This document shows, one piece after another, positions 47,181 through 59,994 of a DNA stretch of 64,000 bases. Made by a program: the position numbers and the translations under genes. The notes under the pieces are model-generated. The model was not told where the DNA came from. It made no database searches and was given only the letters and a program-made list of their open reading frames with translations. Source of the DNA: Limonium bicolor (Eukaryota > Streptophyta > Magnoliopsida > Caryophyllales > Plumbaginaceae); NCBI GenBank assembly GCA_023374045.1, contig CM041780.1, positions 93,591,005 through 93,655,004 on the forward strand, in the 5' to 3' direction. Each line of letters begins with the position of its first letter. Position 1 is the stretch's first letter.

Positions 47181-47195
47181 CTACCCCCCTTAAAA
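47181..47195 (-). other. Internal polypurine tract, internal domain 1
   Basis: On the element strand TTTTAAGGGGGGTAG, about 1.45 kb before the 3' PPT, in the same context (GGGCGTAA upstream) as 10082-10097. Confidence 0.6.
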
Positions 47196-50100
47196 GGGGT
47201 TACGCCCGTTACGTAACAGACCATATGTTATCACTGAACATTGGTTCACTAATTCGGGTATTATGAAGTGTTTTAACTTCAGTACGGTTAATTAACTCAT
47301 AACCGGGTTCGGTTCTAGCCTCTAAGGCTTCAATCAGGTTTGCCAGGTATACTTAACCTTGAATTACGGCCCACTAGCTTCTGCTGCGTGACCTGATAAC
47401 TAGAGCTTAACTCGCCCTTTGGTATTCTCAATGTATTTCAATCGTCGCTTGGTATCTCTTACCGTATGCGAATTTGATGAATTTTAGATTGTCTCTCCAG
47501 TTCTCTGGGAATCTACTTCGTATAGCACTGTATACCTTGTGATTATTCACTTACTATTCCCGACTTATTTTGGTTAAGGTCAAGCTACTACTCAGTTGTA
47601 GTGCTTCCTCGTTTAATTTTTATGTTTGTTTACTTGTCACAGAAGAATTCTTCATCTATACCACTATGCGTTACTATGTATCGGTCCTGGGACCTGTGGG
47701 TTACTGTCCACGTTCTTTGTGCATCTTTGGCCAAGGCCGCACGGTTATTCTCTAGATTCTCACTCAACAGGCTTCGTTGACATTTCTCAATTCCTGGCTC
47801 CCCACTCGATCATTACCGCACAAGTGCAATACCAAAACACTCAGTCATACAGAGTGCAGAAGCGTAAACCCTTGACAGTAAATCTCTATGGGATAGGAAT
47901 GATTATGTCCCTTTACCACATTTTCTCATCAGCTTCATATCATTAACTAGTTATACTCTTTCAACGGTCGCTTGCTGCGTACCATGTTCTACTCGTTACA
48001 ACATTCGCTTATATGGCATCCGCTACTACTTTAGCTTCCGCTCATGTACTCCCGCCATTTATACTATGGCTTGCCATTCACTTAGCTCAATGAAATACTA
48101 CTCTATTAAACCTCTCTACGTTTCTTGCGCATTGTTTACTCTGCAATTCATACTGCACACATAGAGTGTTTACTACTAATCCGATTACTCTCTCGGTTTC
48201 CGTCCATTGCTATCAAGCTTTCTACAGACTATTTGATTTCAAATACTCCTTGGCAATATACACATGCTCAGGTTTAATTACACCGCTTTAATGGTTTCAC
48301 ATTACATACATAGGTGGTAGCCTTTCTCTGGAGGATTCACGCAATTACCGCTCCGTAGGCTCCACAATAACAAGTGGTGTCCCCACTCTAAGGTAGTGGT
48401 TCGTGCTCCACAATAACTCTTATGCCTTTATGCATATGTTTTACCAACGTTTGGATCTACGTATGGTAGTTGGTTTTATCGGCTTACAAGCCACCTTGCC
48501 TCGAGTCATGCTCCATGCGGCTGTTTATATAGGTTTCTTCTTCTCCGTATGCCATTAAATGGTTAGGAGGTATTTCTGGGCTCTTTGATATGGTTGTCTC
48601 ATCACACTTCCAGACATGGAAGGCCCTTTCGTATTTTAATATTAATTCATGCCCTCTGGCAATTTAGGGTATCCCGTGTTACGAGGGATCCCTTCGGGTT
48701 CTACCCGAGTGTTTGCTTAAACACTTGTGTTTTCAACACGATGTTTCGTTCAACTACTGTTGACTCCGGCACCCTTCTCGGATTGCTCCTGGGTGTTACT
48801 GAGTAATGCCATTACATCTGGCTTGTACTTATGGTTATGTTCAGTTGCGACTTCGCCTTGCGGCTATGTATAACTCGAACTATCCCGTTTAGGGTTGTAA
48901 TGTCTCCCGTTATTGGGTAGAGTATTAGTACTTTTCCTTTACCTACTTAATTGGGTCGTTATTCTCATAGTGAGATATACTGTGGGAATTCTATCCCGTT
49001 TATCAAACATTGATATGATCAATTAAGGCATTCATCTTATTGCTTACACTGGTATCCATTCCAGTTATTAGGTTTTCCTCCTTGATTCCTGAGACATATC
49101 CCATGTCTATACTTACTACTCTGTGCTCCTCACACTTATCCACGCTATGTCCTTAGGTCGTCACCTTACTGGTTCCTAGACTCCTTTATCTTGGTAAGCT
49201 TCCTTGTGTTCTTCGATCATTCGAGGTGTCCAACTGTCTTGTTTGAATTGGCTCTTTCGTCCGTAGTATGGAGTGGGCTACTTCCCGTGTTCCGTACTCT
49301 ACTGTATACATACATGGAGTATCTTATTGATACGTTACCCTACCTGACTAACTCATAATTGGTCTGTCAGGTCCGCAGCTCCTTCGGAGTGCGGTCGTTC
49401 CATGTCTCGTTTGTGTACACTTGTAGAGTCGGTCACGCCTAAGTGAAGTATTCTGTTGCCAACTCCTCTTGTATCATTATATGATAACTTACCGGTTCTC
49501 TGGTTTGGTTTTTTAAAAATTTGGGGGTTTTTGGAAAATTCTCTGTTTGAAAGAAAATTTGAGTTGAAAATAAAATCTCCACGGCATTTCAATGCCGGTT
49601 GCTTCTTACCAAGTCTGACTTCTTGCAGACTGGTATGTTCTTTATACAGTGGTCAGGCCTTTAGGCCTTTCCAAGGTTTCGTTTCAGAATTCTTAGGGTT
49701 TGTGGTGCTATATTGGCTTCTCTTGCCGTCTTGGTACTTGCTAAGTACTGTCTTGTCAAAGCTCTCTTATTAGTCCCGCTATACTGCACTTGCCGTGGCA
49801 AGTGCGCGGTACTGGCGGTGGTTTTTGGGTTAACTCATACCGGTCACGGTATTGTTCACATTGTATTTGGTAGCCTCGTTGGCTCTTCCTTGATCCCCTA
49901 GTTGGATAACTGCTCCTTGGGCTGCTTCTCATTCCTCTTGACATGACTGTCATTCATTTAGGTGCTCCTCCACTCTCGGAGTTCCTTAATTACTTTAATT
50001 CTATGCTTTACCTCGTTGCTCGTTCCCACGTCTTTACTGTGGTTACCGAGGTTTAACTTATTTAGGTACTACTTCTGTAGTCCTATTCGGGTATATCCCG

Positions 50101-50263
50101 TAGTTATGCTCGTAGCTGTCTAAGCTGTATCAGTTAAGTATTGCAACCTCTTTGGGTGTGGCAGGGTGGGTGCATCTACCTTTGACTAGATTCTAGTCAA
50201 TACGTATACCATTGGTGGTATTAGTTAACTATGGCGGTCCGTAGACATGTGTCCCGGTTCTCG

Positions 50264-50656
50264 TTAGTTCTCATAAGTCCGTCTGTCGCACGATTGGTGC
50301 ATCCTTCTCACTGCTGCTCGACCAGCTGGGTTCTCGCGACTGCTAAGCATGTCGCCCCAGGCTGCCACAAATTCTGGTCTCCTTGGATTAGGATGTCTCG
50401 ACCTTCCGTCATTGCATGCAGTTATTGTCATTTCAGCGGGATCCGTCTCCGGGATTTCCGGTTCTCGGGATCTACCGCATGACAGGTTCTGGTTCAGAAT
50501 GAAATATTTAACCACTGCCAGATCGGGTTTCCCCGTCTCTCTGGCGTTCTTTCCCGAACTTTTAATACGGGGGTTGTGGAGGGCGGGTTTGGTATTGTAG
50601 GTATCCAGATCATACTGGAAGTTCCTAACTAGCGCATCTCTCACGCTACCACTCAA
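50264..50656 (-). CDS. 130-codon frame near PBS, unknown (possible gag-side remnant)
   Basis: The longest frame of internal domain 1 on the element strand, starting MSGSVRDALVRNFQYD about 75 bp after the PBS. It is basic and polar (RSRHPNPRRPEF), without a zinc knuckle or other motif I know. In internal domain 2 the same frame is shortened to 112 codons (59564-59902) by a changed codon. The position fits the start of gag, but the length is far below a gag protein and no family signature is seen, so coding is doubtful. Confidence 0.25.
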   Translation of the reverse strand: MSGSVRDALVRNFQYDLDTYNTKPALHNPRIKSSGKNARETGKPDLAVVKYFILNQNLSCGRSREPEIPETDPAEMTITACNDGRSRHPNPRRPEFVAAWGDMLSSRENPAGRAAVRRMHQSCDRRTYEN

Positions 50657-50716
50657 CCCATAGCCCTAAGTCTCTAATTCCTAACTCGGTATTTCCTAAG
50701 CTCGGTATTTCCAGCC

Positions 50717-50740
50717 ATCAGAGCGATACTTCGCTCTGAT
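50717..50740 (-). other. PBS hairpin, internal domain 1
   Basis: A perfect ten-base stem ATCAGAGCGA/TCGCTCTGAT overlaps most of the primer-binding site. In the nested element the stem is ATCAGAGCGTA/TACGCTCTGAT, a paired change. Confidence 0.75.
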
Positions 50741-50744
50741 ACCA
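50733..50744 (-). other. Primer-binding site, internal domain 1
   Basis: GCTCTGATACCA on the plus strand, complement of TGGTATCAGAGC, four bases from the LTR2 end TGTAACACCCC. Confidence 0.93.
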
Positions 50745-50748
50745 TTTT

Positions 50749-53700
50749 TGTAACACCCCAACCGTTAAGCTCGTCATTACCTCATAAATTGTCATCAATT
50801 ACTCTACTCACGCAGCGGAACTCTAATTACAACGAGGGGTGAAACAACGCCAATAGCCACCCATATGGCTAACCAGGCCTTCCTTACATACCGTAACGGT
50901 CTGATGAACTGGAACAACCGAGTACACACACAAATACAATACTCAAATCATTTCTTTACTATACCGAGTCTACAATAAATGGATGCCGACAACATATTCG
51001 GTCTTACACCTCCTTCAATACATAAGTAATTAAAACTACTACCCATGTAACCCACCGACCCCGTCCTACTCTCGAACGGTAACATCTTCGGTGTACCTGT
51101 AAAATAAAAACATCGCCCCTAGGGGCTCAGCTTAACGCTGCATATGAAATTCGCATACCCCGAGCGCTAACCGGGGTACGCCGACACTTAGTCGGATATA
51201 CATGGAGTTTTAGTCAAACAACATGCATCATAGCAATACAATAAGTGCATGTATGCTCAAGGAATCTACATCCAATCAGGAACACAATTCCTAACAACAT
51301 AACAAGGTTGTTAGTTGTATCTGGTTACTCTTAGGCCTTGAGGGTTATTACTCACTATGCCTTGTTTACTTATTCAATACCTCACCCGCTCTCTCGGGTT
51401 ACTTATTCATATACACACCCATTCTCTTGGGCTACTCGTACTATACTCACCCACACTCTGGGTTACTTATTCTCATTATCTCACCCATACTCTTGGGTTA
51501 TTATACTCATTATCTCACCCACACTCTTGGGTTATTTATACTCAAGCTCTTGTAGATTCTCGAGACTACAGGTCTCCTACGTCACGCTTGTTACTCTTAA
51601 TACATACTTAGGCCAAAACTCATGGCTCTCTAGCATAGTCTTACTTCCCCGGTTTCGACCCTACTCTGGGTCTAGCATGGTGGGAAGGTTCAACTAGCTC
51701 ACGGAACTCTCTCTTAGTTCCTATCTCTTTTACTTAGGTCCGACTACTCTCGGACTACTCGTTCCCATACACTCCTCTCTCGGAGTTATAATAATATCAT
51801 GTATATTAGTCTAGAAGCATCACTCTCGATGTTTCTAATGACTTGGGAACATTACTTTAGTTCGGTTAATCTTAGGTTTTAAGAGTTACCCATACATTTA
51901 CTTTACTCATACTTTCGGTTACTTGCATATACCAGGTAAAATCCTCATATAGGAGGTCGACCATGTCTCAAGGGAGTTACTAATCCCTCAGGTCTCTTTT
52001 ACCTTCATCGCTAGTTCACATCTTCGAACTATCTTAAATCCTCTTGAAGGAGGTTCACTTATCTTTCCACTCTCATTTGTTTCGTGGATTGTTTCAATGT
52101 GGTTTTCTAACCATTATCGGGTATTTACTCAACCCGTACATCTCCTCACATTCTAGGGAGTTCATATGTTTGCGTTATCGTTATACTTTAACGGATAGTT
52201 TGTGTGTTTGCACGTTTGCGTTATCATAAGCACCGACCCGATCTAGGGTCTCTAGCCAAACGTTACTCACTACGAGTCGGTCCATTCACTATGTTAGACC
52301 ACACCGGCATACAAGTATGTTAGCTCATTCAACATACAACAAGGCATGCATAATCAAACAAGGGATTATTTTCATGCTTTAATCTTGATTAAGCCGGCAC
52401 ACAAACACACAAATCAACGTAACTCGGTTAGCACGCGGAGTATGAGAAAATCATACCTTTCACCGGGGTTTTACTTTTACCGTGTCATCTCACCTTGCTC
52501 GGGTCTCACACGATCTCTGATAATGTTTCAAACATTATATTAATACTAAATCATACGGATAATAAAATGTACCCGTATTACCCCGTTATCCCGTTATCTC
52601 GGTTTTACTTGTTAATTTGAGTTCTCACTTCTCAATCACTTCTAACACTTTCTTACACTTCCTAGGGCCTTTACATGTCACCAAACAAGGCCTTAAACAT
52701 TTATAACATCATTAACATTCAAACCCCCATCATTTAAACCTTTAAAATGCTCTCTGTAGGTTTCTGGGGGTGGTCCGGGACTTGGTCCCTATCTTAAGTC
52801 CCGGACCAAAGCATTACTAAACTCTCGGGTTGTTTTCCTACCATGGTCCGGGACCTTGTCCCCATCCCAAGTCCCGGACCAGCATGAATGTTCAGTCTCG
52901 GCCTATTTAAATGGGGTGGTCCGGGACCTTGTCCTTACCCCAAGTCCCGGACCAAGTGCAGGGTAAACTCTCGACCTTATTTTAGGGGGTGGTCCGGGAC
53001 CTTGTCCATGGACAAGTCCCGGACCCTGCTGCAGTTTTGACAGATTTGGCATTTTCCAAATCTGTTACAACCTCTTTCTTTCACCATTGTCTTTCCAATC
53101 TTTCCCACTTATAATCTACATGTTTTAGCACTTAATTACTCACATAAACCACCTTAAACTAAGCACCAAGTGCACACAAACTCTAGTTAATTTCACTTAA
53201 AACTCACTTACACTTTCACAACTAGTTTCCTTGTTTTCCCTTAACTCTTGTAACAGATTTGGTAACTTCTTTTACCATTCAAACAGTGCCATTTCCAGCA
53301 CTTCCATTGACATTATTTCTTCTCCTCATACACACTTCTCCTTAGTTTGGTTTCCAAATCATTAACCAACCACTTAAATCCCTTAAACACACCTAGTTTC
53401 TTCCTTAACATAAAACACTCAAGAATCCATTCCTAGGTGAATTTTGACAGCACTTACTTGCTTTCCTAAGCATTTTCACCACACTAAATATACTCACAAA
53501 CACAATCTTCACCCCTGTTTTGTTTAGGCATCAATAACACATCAAATTCCCATTGTTCACACAAATAAACTAGCTTAGTTCCCAAGCTTATTTCTCACAC
53601 TTAAACAACCTTAAACATCCTCATTCCCACTCAATATTGTTGTACCAAGACTACACCAATTCAAGAACATTAAATCAATTCTCAAATCTGTTTTACGAGT

Positions 53701-55023
53701 CAAATAAAACCACACAAGGTGAGCTTTACCTTGTTTGTTTTCGGTTTTCCTTCTCTTCTTCCTCTTTCTTTTGCTCCCTCTTTCTCTTCTTGTTTTCACA
53801 ACACACAAGGGGGTCTAGATTGCCATCTACAATCATATCCCCATACACACGTTTCAAGCTCATTAATTCAATTTTTCCATACAAAAACTAGTATTTCAAA
53901 AACTAGTTTTTAGGCTCTAGCTTAGATATTACCTTAGAGTATTCAAAAGGATGGCTTGGCAATCAATTGATGGAGTTCCCAAGCTTCCACAAGAGCAAGG
54001 AGCTCACGGCTGAAATGGGGAAATTTTCAACGTGGAGAATTTTTTCCCAAAATTGGAAGAACAAGCTAGGAATGATGAGCTTTTGCTTATATTCTTACCT
54101 TAGCGCATTAAGGAGATGATGGAGAGTCAAAATAAGCTCTTCTAGATTCAAAAGCTCCAACACCCATGGAAGTGAAGGTGGAGGAAACAAGATTTTGAGG
54201 GGTACAAAACGTAGCCCTCGCCGATACGAATCTAACGGTACTATTTTTGTGCGATTCGGTGAAGAAATGAGCAAGTTAGAGGAGGAAGAAGAGGGGCTGT
54301 TTGCTTGCCTTCTCGAATCGGTAATTACAGAGGATGAAGAAGAAGCTCACAGAGAGCTGGGGCAGTACGTGAGAAATAAGGAAGAAGGAAGGGAGGTGAG
54401 AGGTAAGTAACTTACTTTTTACTTTTACTTTATACTATTGCTTTATTTACTTATTTGTCTTGTTATTACTTAATAGCTAGCAAGCTATTAATGGTGTACA
54501 TATTAATTAAAACCGGCCCACATTAATTATAGCGGGCGTTTTTTCGTTTTCGAAAACTCGTTTTTCCCGGTTTCGCACTATTCACTTACCGGGTCCGTTT
54601 TCCGGAATTTTCCGTTTAATTAATTTTAATGGTATTAAGCTTCCATTAATACTTATTATAGTTATTTAATCAACTATAATTTTTACGGGTCCGTTTGACC
54701 ACTTAAAGTCACGTTTTCGGGTTTTCTCGAAAAACGTGCTTTTATGCTTATTTAGCGTTTTAATCCATTATTTGGATCCGTTTTCTTCGGGAATCATTCC
54801 CGTATACTAATTAGGCCTAACTAAGCCTTAGGAATCCATCTCGGACCCTTACGAGATATATATCTCTTATTTTCATTTAATGCGCATTTTAGCGTTTTTC
54901 GCGTTTAACGCATTTTCTCTTTCTTTTGGTTTTATTCTTTTTACCAATACTCTCTAGGCACAATTAGGCCTTAATAATTTTATTAGAGTAATTAAATCAC
55001 CATTTTAGATCCGGGGTATTAAA
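50749..55023 (-). repeat. LTR2 of the tandem array (shared middle LTR)
   Basis: A complete 4.28 kb LTR serving as 5' LTR of unit 1 and 3' LTR of unit 2. Relative to LTR1 and LTR3, which resemble each other more, it has many short deletions (for example around 52545-52610 and 54490-54560). The palindrome array is at 52772-53025, the terminal stem-loop at 50854-50871, the leader hairpin at 53715-53733, and a TATAAAG box on the element strand at 54428-54434. Confidence 0.93.
52772..53025 (-). repeat. GGTCCGGGAC palindrome array, LTR2
   Basis: Four hairpins with the same arms as at 43468-43720. Confidence 0.92.
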
Positions 55024-55758
55024 ATCTACCCCCTTAGGAACTTTGTCCTCAAAGTTGGTGAATCTAATGGTTACTCTCAGGGCGTACTATGCCAAGGTTA
55101 TAATACATGTATAACCTTACAGACTCCACAAGTCCGTCACATTCATACTACACATACCACACACATACACAGCATGTATAGCAATCAAAAATACTTTTGT
55201 TTCTCTCCATGGAATCGGTCCGAAGACAAGAAGGCACTACAGTCCTCGAATCCATGTTGAGTAATATACTACTGATCCCTCAGGTACCGGTCACGTTGAA
55301 CACTTACTCTTTCTGGTTCACGGCCGTTTCATGACAAATGGGCACTTACTCTCTCTGGCCCACGGTCCCTTCGGTTCTGATCAAAACGTTACACATATAC
55401 ATATCCTCAGGCACTCTGGTTGACTCACTCAACACAGGAACATCTCAGGGTACTCTCCCCGTCCCGCTGCCTTTGGAAAAATCACACACTGACACCGCCC
55501 CAACCGGTCACTTAGGACCGCCGCACGTACGGTGCAATGGTTTCAAAACTAGTACACGCCCACCGTTCTACCGGTCATCAAGACTTAAGGCCACAGCCAT
55601 CGGCGGGTGATAGCGGTTTCAAAACCAGTTTTCGTTTCCATCTTCATACTTGAAGAAAATTCTTTTTCAAAATCTGTTTGAAATTTTTTTAAAACATCAC
55701 ACAACTCCAAATCAAATTTATGGTAGCTGTATCTTTTCTTAGCGTGATTACTTGTGAC

Positions 55759-55892
55759 CACTTATAGGGAGCTTCAAGAATCATCCAACCCTGATGTGAT
55801 CAGCATCAGTGTTGAACTATCCTTCCACCCCAATTTGTGTTCGGTTTCCCTTGATCGCTAGCAGACCAAGTTCCACCTCCCACGTCAGTTTC
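55759..55892 (-). other. Conserved non-coding block, internal domain 2
   Basis: Same as 46485-46617, with the CTGATG/CATCAG hairpin at 55791-55809. Confidence 0.7.
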
Positions 55893-56105
55893 AAACAATC
55901 AGATAGTCAAACATTTTCGTTTTCTATCTTTTACTCTTTCTAGTCATATTCATAAAACAATCTGTTTCAATTTATCTTTATCATGGAACTTAAGTCATCC
56001 ATTATTCTCTATTTGTTTCACTTACCTTGCCTAGGCATTCCATACTTGTGGCCTCATTAGTCAAATTATTACTCAACTTAAAACATACAACATACAACTC
56101 CAAAG

Positions 56106-56272
56106 GATGGAACTCACTCCATCAATCATTCTCAAATAAAATCACCTAGGGAACTCACTCCCTCTTAGGTTACACATCGGTTTCATGCCGATTTATACTC
56201 GTCATATCTCATGTCTAATCTCAATAGACAAATACTAAAGGGATTCTCATTCCCAGGAGTCTCTCTACTCCT
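56106..56272 (-). other. Chain of six stem-loops, internal domain 2
   Basis: Same six perfect stems as in internal domain 1, starting at 56106, 56148, 56176, 56213, 56240 and 56255. All are intact although indels occur elsewhere in the unit. Confidence 0.7.
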
Positions 56273-59200
56273 CTTTTCATAAATATTATATACTCGTTAC
56301 TTGCATCTCTCATGCACATAATCATAATTACACAATGAATGGGTACACATGTTTATGTAACATGAGTTCCAAACATCAAAACAATTTTCTTTGTGCTATG
56401 CACATAGTAGTTTACGCACTATACGTAAACATACTCTAAGCGGTTTCTCGCCCTACCCCCCTTAAAAGGGGTTACGCCCGCGTAACAACCATATGTTATC
56501 ACTGAACATTGGTTCACTAATTCGGGTATTATGAAGTGTTTTAACTTCAGTACGGTTAATTAACTCATAACCGGGTTCGGTTCTAGCCTCTAAGGCTTCA
56601 ATCAGGTTTGCCAGGTATACTTAACCTTGAATTACGGCCCACTAGCTTCTGCTGCGTGACCTGATAACTAGAGCTTAACTCGCCCTTTGGTATTCTCAAT
56701 GTATTTCAATCGTCGCTTGGTATCTCTTACCGTATGCGAATTCGATGATTTTAGATTTCTCTCCATTCTCTGGAAATCTACTTCGTATACTGTATACTTG
56801 TGATTATTCACTACTTTCCGACTTATTGTCGGTTGAGGTCAAGCTACAGCATGTAGTGCTTCCTCGTTTAATTTTATGTTTGTTTACTTTCTGTACAAGA
56901 ATTTCATCATACACTGCGTTACATTATCGTCCTGGGCCCTGTGGGTTACTGCCCACGTTCTTTGTGCATCTTTGGCCAAGGCCGCACGGTTATTCTCTAG
57001 ATTCTCACTCAACAGGCTTCGTTGACATTTCTCAATTCCTGGCTCCCCACTCGATCATACCGCACAAGTGCAATACCAAAACACTCAGTCATACAGAGTG
57101 CAGAAGCGTAAACCCTTGACAGTAAATCTCTATGGGATAGGAATGATTATGTCCCCTTTACCACATTTTCTCATCAGCTTCATATCATTAACTAGTTATA
57201 CTCTTTCAACGGTCGCTTGCTGCGTACCATGTTCTACTCGTTACAACATTCGCTTATATGGCATCCGCTACTACTTTAGCTTCCGCTCATGTACTCCCGC
57301 CATTTATACTATGGCTTGCCATTCACTTAGCTCAATGAAATACGTTACTCTATTAAACCTCTCTACGCTTCTTGCGCATTGTTTACTCTGCAATTCATAC
57401 TGCACACATACAGTGTTTACTACTAATCCGATTACTCTCTCGGTTTCCTTCCATTGCTATCAAGCCTTTCTACAGACTATTTGATTTCAAATACTCCTTG
57501 GCAATATACACATGCTCAGGTTTAATTACACCGCTTTAATGGTTTCACATTACATACATAGGTGGTAGCCTTTCTCTGGAGGATTCACGCAATTACCGCT
57601 CCGTAGGCTCCACAATAACAAGTGGTGTCCCCACTCTAAGGTAGTGGTTCGTGCTCCACAATAACTCTTATGCCTTTATGCATATGTTTTACAACGTTTG
57701 GATCTACGTATGGTAGTTGGTTTTATCGGCTTACAAGCCACCTTGCCTCGAGTCATGCTCCATGCGGCTGTTTATATAGGTTTCTTCTTCTCCGTATGCC
57801 ATTAAATGGTTAGGAGGTATTTCTGGGCTCTTTGATATGGTTGTCTCATCACACTTCCAGACATGGAAGGCCCTTTGTATTTTAATATTAATTCATGCCC
57901 TCTGGCAATTTAGGGTATCCCGTGTTACGAGGGATCCCTTCGGGTTCTACCCGAGTGTTTGCTTAAACACTTGTTTTCAACACGATGTTTCGTTCAACTA
58001 CTGTTGACTCCGGCACCCTTCGGATTGCTCCTGGGTGTTACTGAGTAATGCCATTACATCTGGCTTGTACTTATGGTTATGTTCAGTTGCGACTTCGCCT
58101 TGCGGCTATGTATAACTCGAACTATCCCGTTTAGGGTTGTAATGTCTCCCGTTATTGGGTAGAGTATTAGTACTTTTCCTTTACCTACTTAATTGGGTTA
58201 TTTCTCTTAGTGAGATATACTGTGGGAATTCTATCCCGTTTATCAAACATTGATATGATCAATTAAGGCATTCATCTTATTGCTTACACTGGTATCCATT
58301 CCAGTTATTAGGTTTTCCTCCTTGATTCCTGAGACATATCCCATGTCTATGCTTAATACTCTGTGCCTCACACTTATCCACGCTATCCTTAGGTCCGTCA
58401 CCTTACTGGATTCTAGACTCCTTTATCTTGGTAAGCTTCCTTGTGTTCTTCGATCATTCGAGGTGTCCAACTGTCTTTGTTTGAATTGGCTCTTTCGTCC
58501 GTAGTATGGAGTGGGCTACTTCCCGTGTTCCGTACTCTACTAGTATACATACATGGAGTATCTTATTGATACGTTACCACTACCTGACTAACTCATAATT
58601 GGTCTGTCAGGTCCGCAGGCTCCTTCGGAGTGCGGTCGTTCCATGTCTCGTTTGTGTACACTTGTAGAGTCGGTCACGCCTAAGTGAAGTATTCTGTTGC
58701 CAACTCCTCTTGTATCATTATATGATAACTTACCGTGGTTCTCTGGTTTGGTTTTTTAAAAATTTGGGGGTTTTTGGAAAATTTCTGTTTGAAAGAAAAT
58801 TTGAGTTGAAAATAAAATCTCCACGGCATTTCAATGCCGGTTGCTTCTTACCAAGTCTGACTTCTTGCAGACTGGTATGTTCTTTATACAGTGGTCAGGC
58901 CTTTAGGCCTTTCCAAGGTTTCGTTTCAGAATTCTTAGGGTTTGTGGTGCTATATTGGCTTCTCTTGCCGTCTTGGTACTTGCTAAGTACTGGTCGCTTG
59001 TCAAAGCTCTTCTTATTAGTCCCGCTATTACGCACTTGCCGTGGCAAGTGCGCGGTACTGGCGGTTTTTGGGTTAACTCATACCGGTCACGGTATTGTTC
59101 ACATTGTATTTGGTAGCCTCGTTGGCTCTTCCTTGATCCCCTAGTTGGATAACTGCTCCTTGGGGCTGCTTCTCATTCCTCTTGACATGACTGTCATTCA

Positions 59201-59978
59201 TTTAGGTGCTCCTCCACTCTCGGAGTTCCTTAATTACTTTAATTCTATGCTTTACCTCGTTGCTCGTTCCCACGTCTTTACTGTGGTTACCGAGGTTTAA
59301 CTTATTTAGGTACTACTTCTGTAGTCCTATTCGGGTATATCCCGTAGTTATGCTCGTAGCTGTCTAAGCAGTATCAGTTAAGTATTGCAACCTCTTTGGG
59401 TGTGGCAGGGTGGGTGCATCTACCTTTGACTAGATTCTCAGTCAATACGTATACCATTGGTGGTATTAGTTAACTATGGCGATCCGTAGACATGTGTCCC
59501 GGTTCTCGTTAGTTCTCATAAGTCCGTCTTGTCGCACGATTGGTGCATCCTTCTCACTGCTGTTCAACCAGCTGGGTTCTCGCGACTGCTAAGCATGTCG
59601 CCCCAGGCTGCCACAAATTCTGGTCTCCTTGGATTAGGATGTCTCGACCTTCCGTCATTGCATGCAGTTATTGTCATTTCAGCGGGATCTGTCTCCGGGA
59701 TTTCCGGTTCTCGGGATCTACCGCATGACAGGTTCTGGTTCAGAATGAAATATTTAACCACTGCCAGATCGGGTTTCCCCGTCTCTCTGGCGTTCTTTCC
59801 CGAACTTTTAATACGGGGGTTGTGGAGGGCGGGTTTGGTATTGTAGGTATCCAGATCATACTGGAAGTTCCTAACTAGCGCATCTCTCACGCTACCACTC
59901 AACCCATAGCCCTAAGTCTCTAATTCCTAACTCGGTATTTCCTAAGCTCGGTATTTCCAGCCATCAGAGCGATACTTC

Positions 59979-59990
59979 GCTCTGATACCA
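59979..59990 (-). other. Primer-binding site, internal domain 2
   Basis: GCTCTGATACCA, four bases from the LTR3 end, inside the hairpin 59963-59986. Confidence 0.93.
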
Positions 59991-59994
59991 TTTT

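Larger units (their letters stand above)
45743..50748 (-). mobile_element. Internal domain 1 of the tandem array
   Basis: About 5.0 kb between LTR1 and LTR2, highly similar to internal domain 2. On the minus strand: PBS (50733-50744), a gag-side region with one 130-codon frame (50264-50656) of unknown identity, stop-rich DNA, an internal PPT (47181-47195), the hairpin chain (46831-46998), the conserved block (46485-46617), the CATG hairpin (45931-45980) and the 3' PPT (45744-45757). No recognisable protease, RT, RNase H or integrase frame. Two copies this similar without coding capacity fit a non-autonomous element. Confidence 0.85.
55024..59994 (-). mobile_element. Internal domain 2 of the tandem array
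   Basis: About 4.97 kb, near-identical to internal domain 1 apart from point changes and small indels clustered around 56750-56930. It keeps the 3' PPT (55025-55038), CATG hairpin (55207-55256), conserved block (55759-55892), six-hairpin chain (56106-56272), internal PPT (56453-56467) and PBS with its hairpin (59963-59990). Confidence 0.88.
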
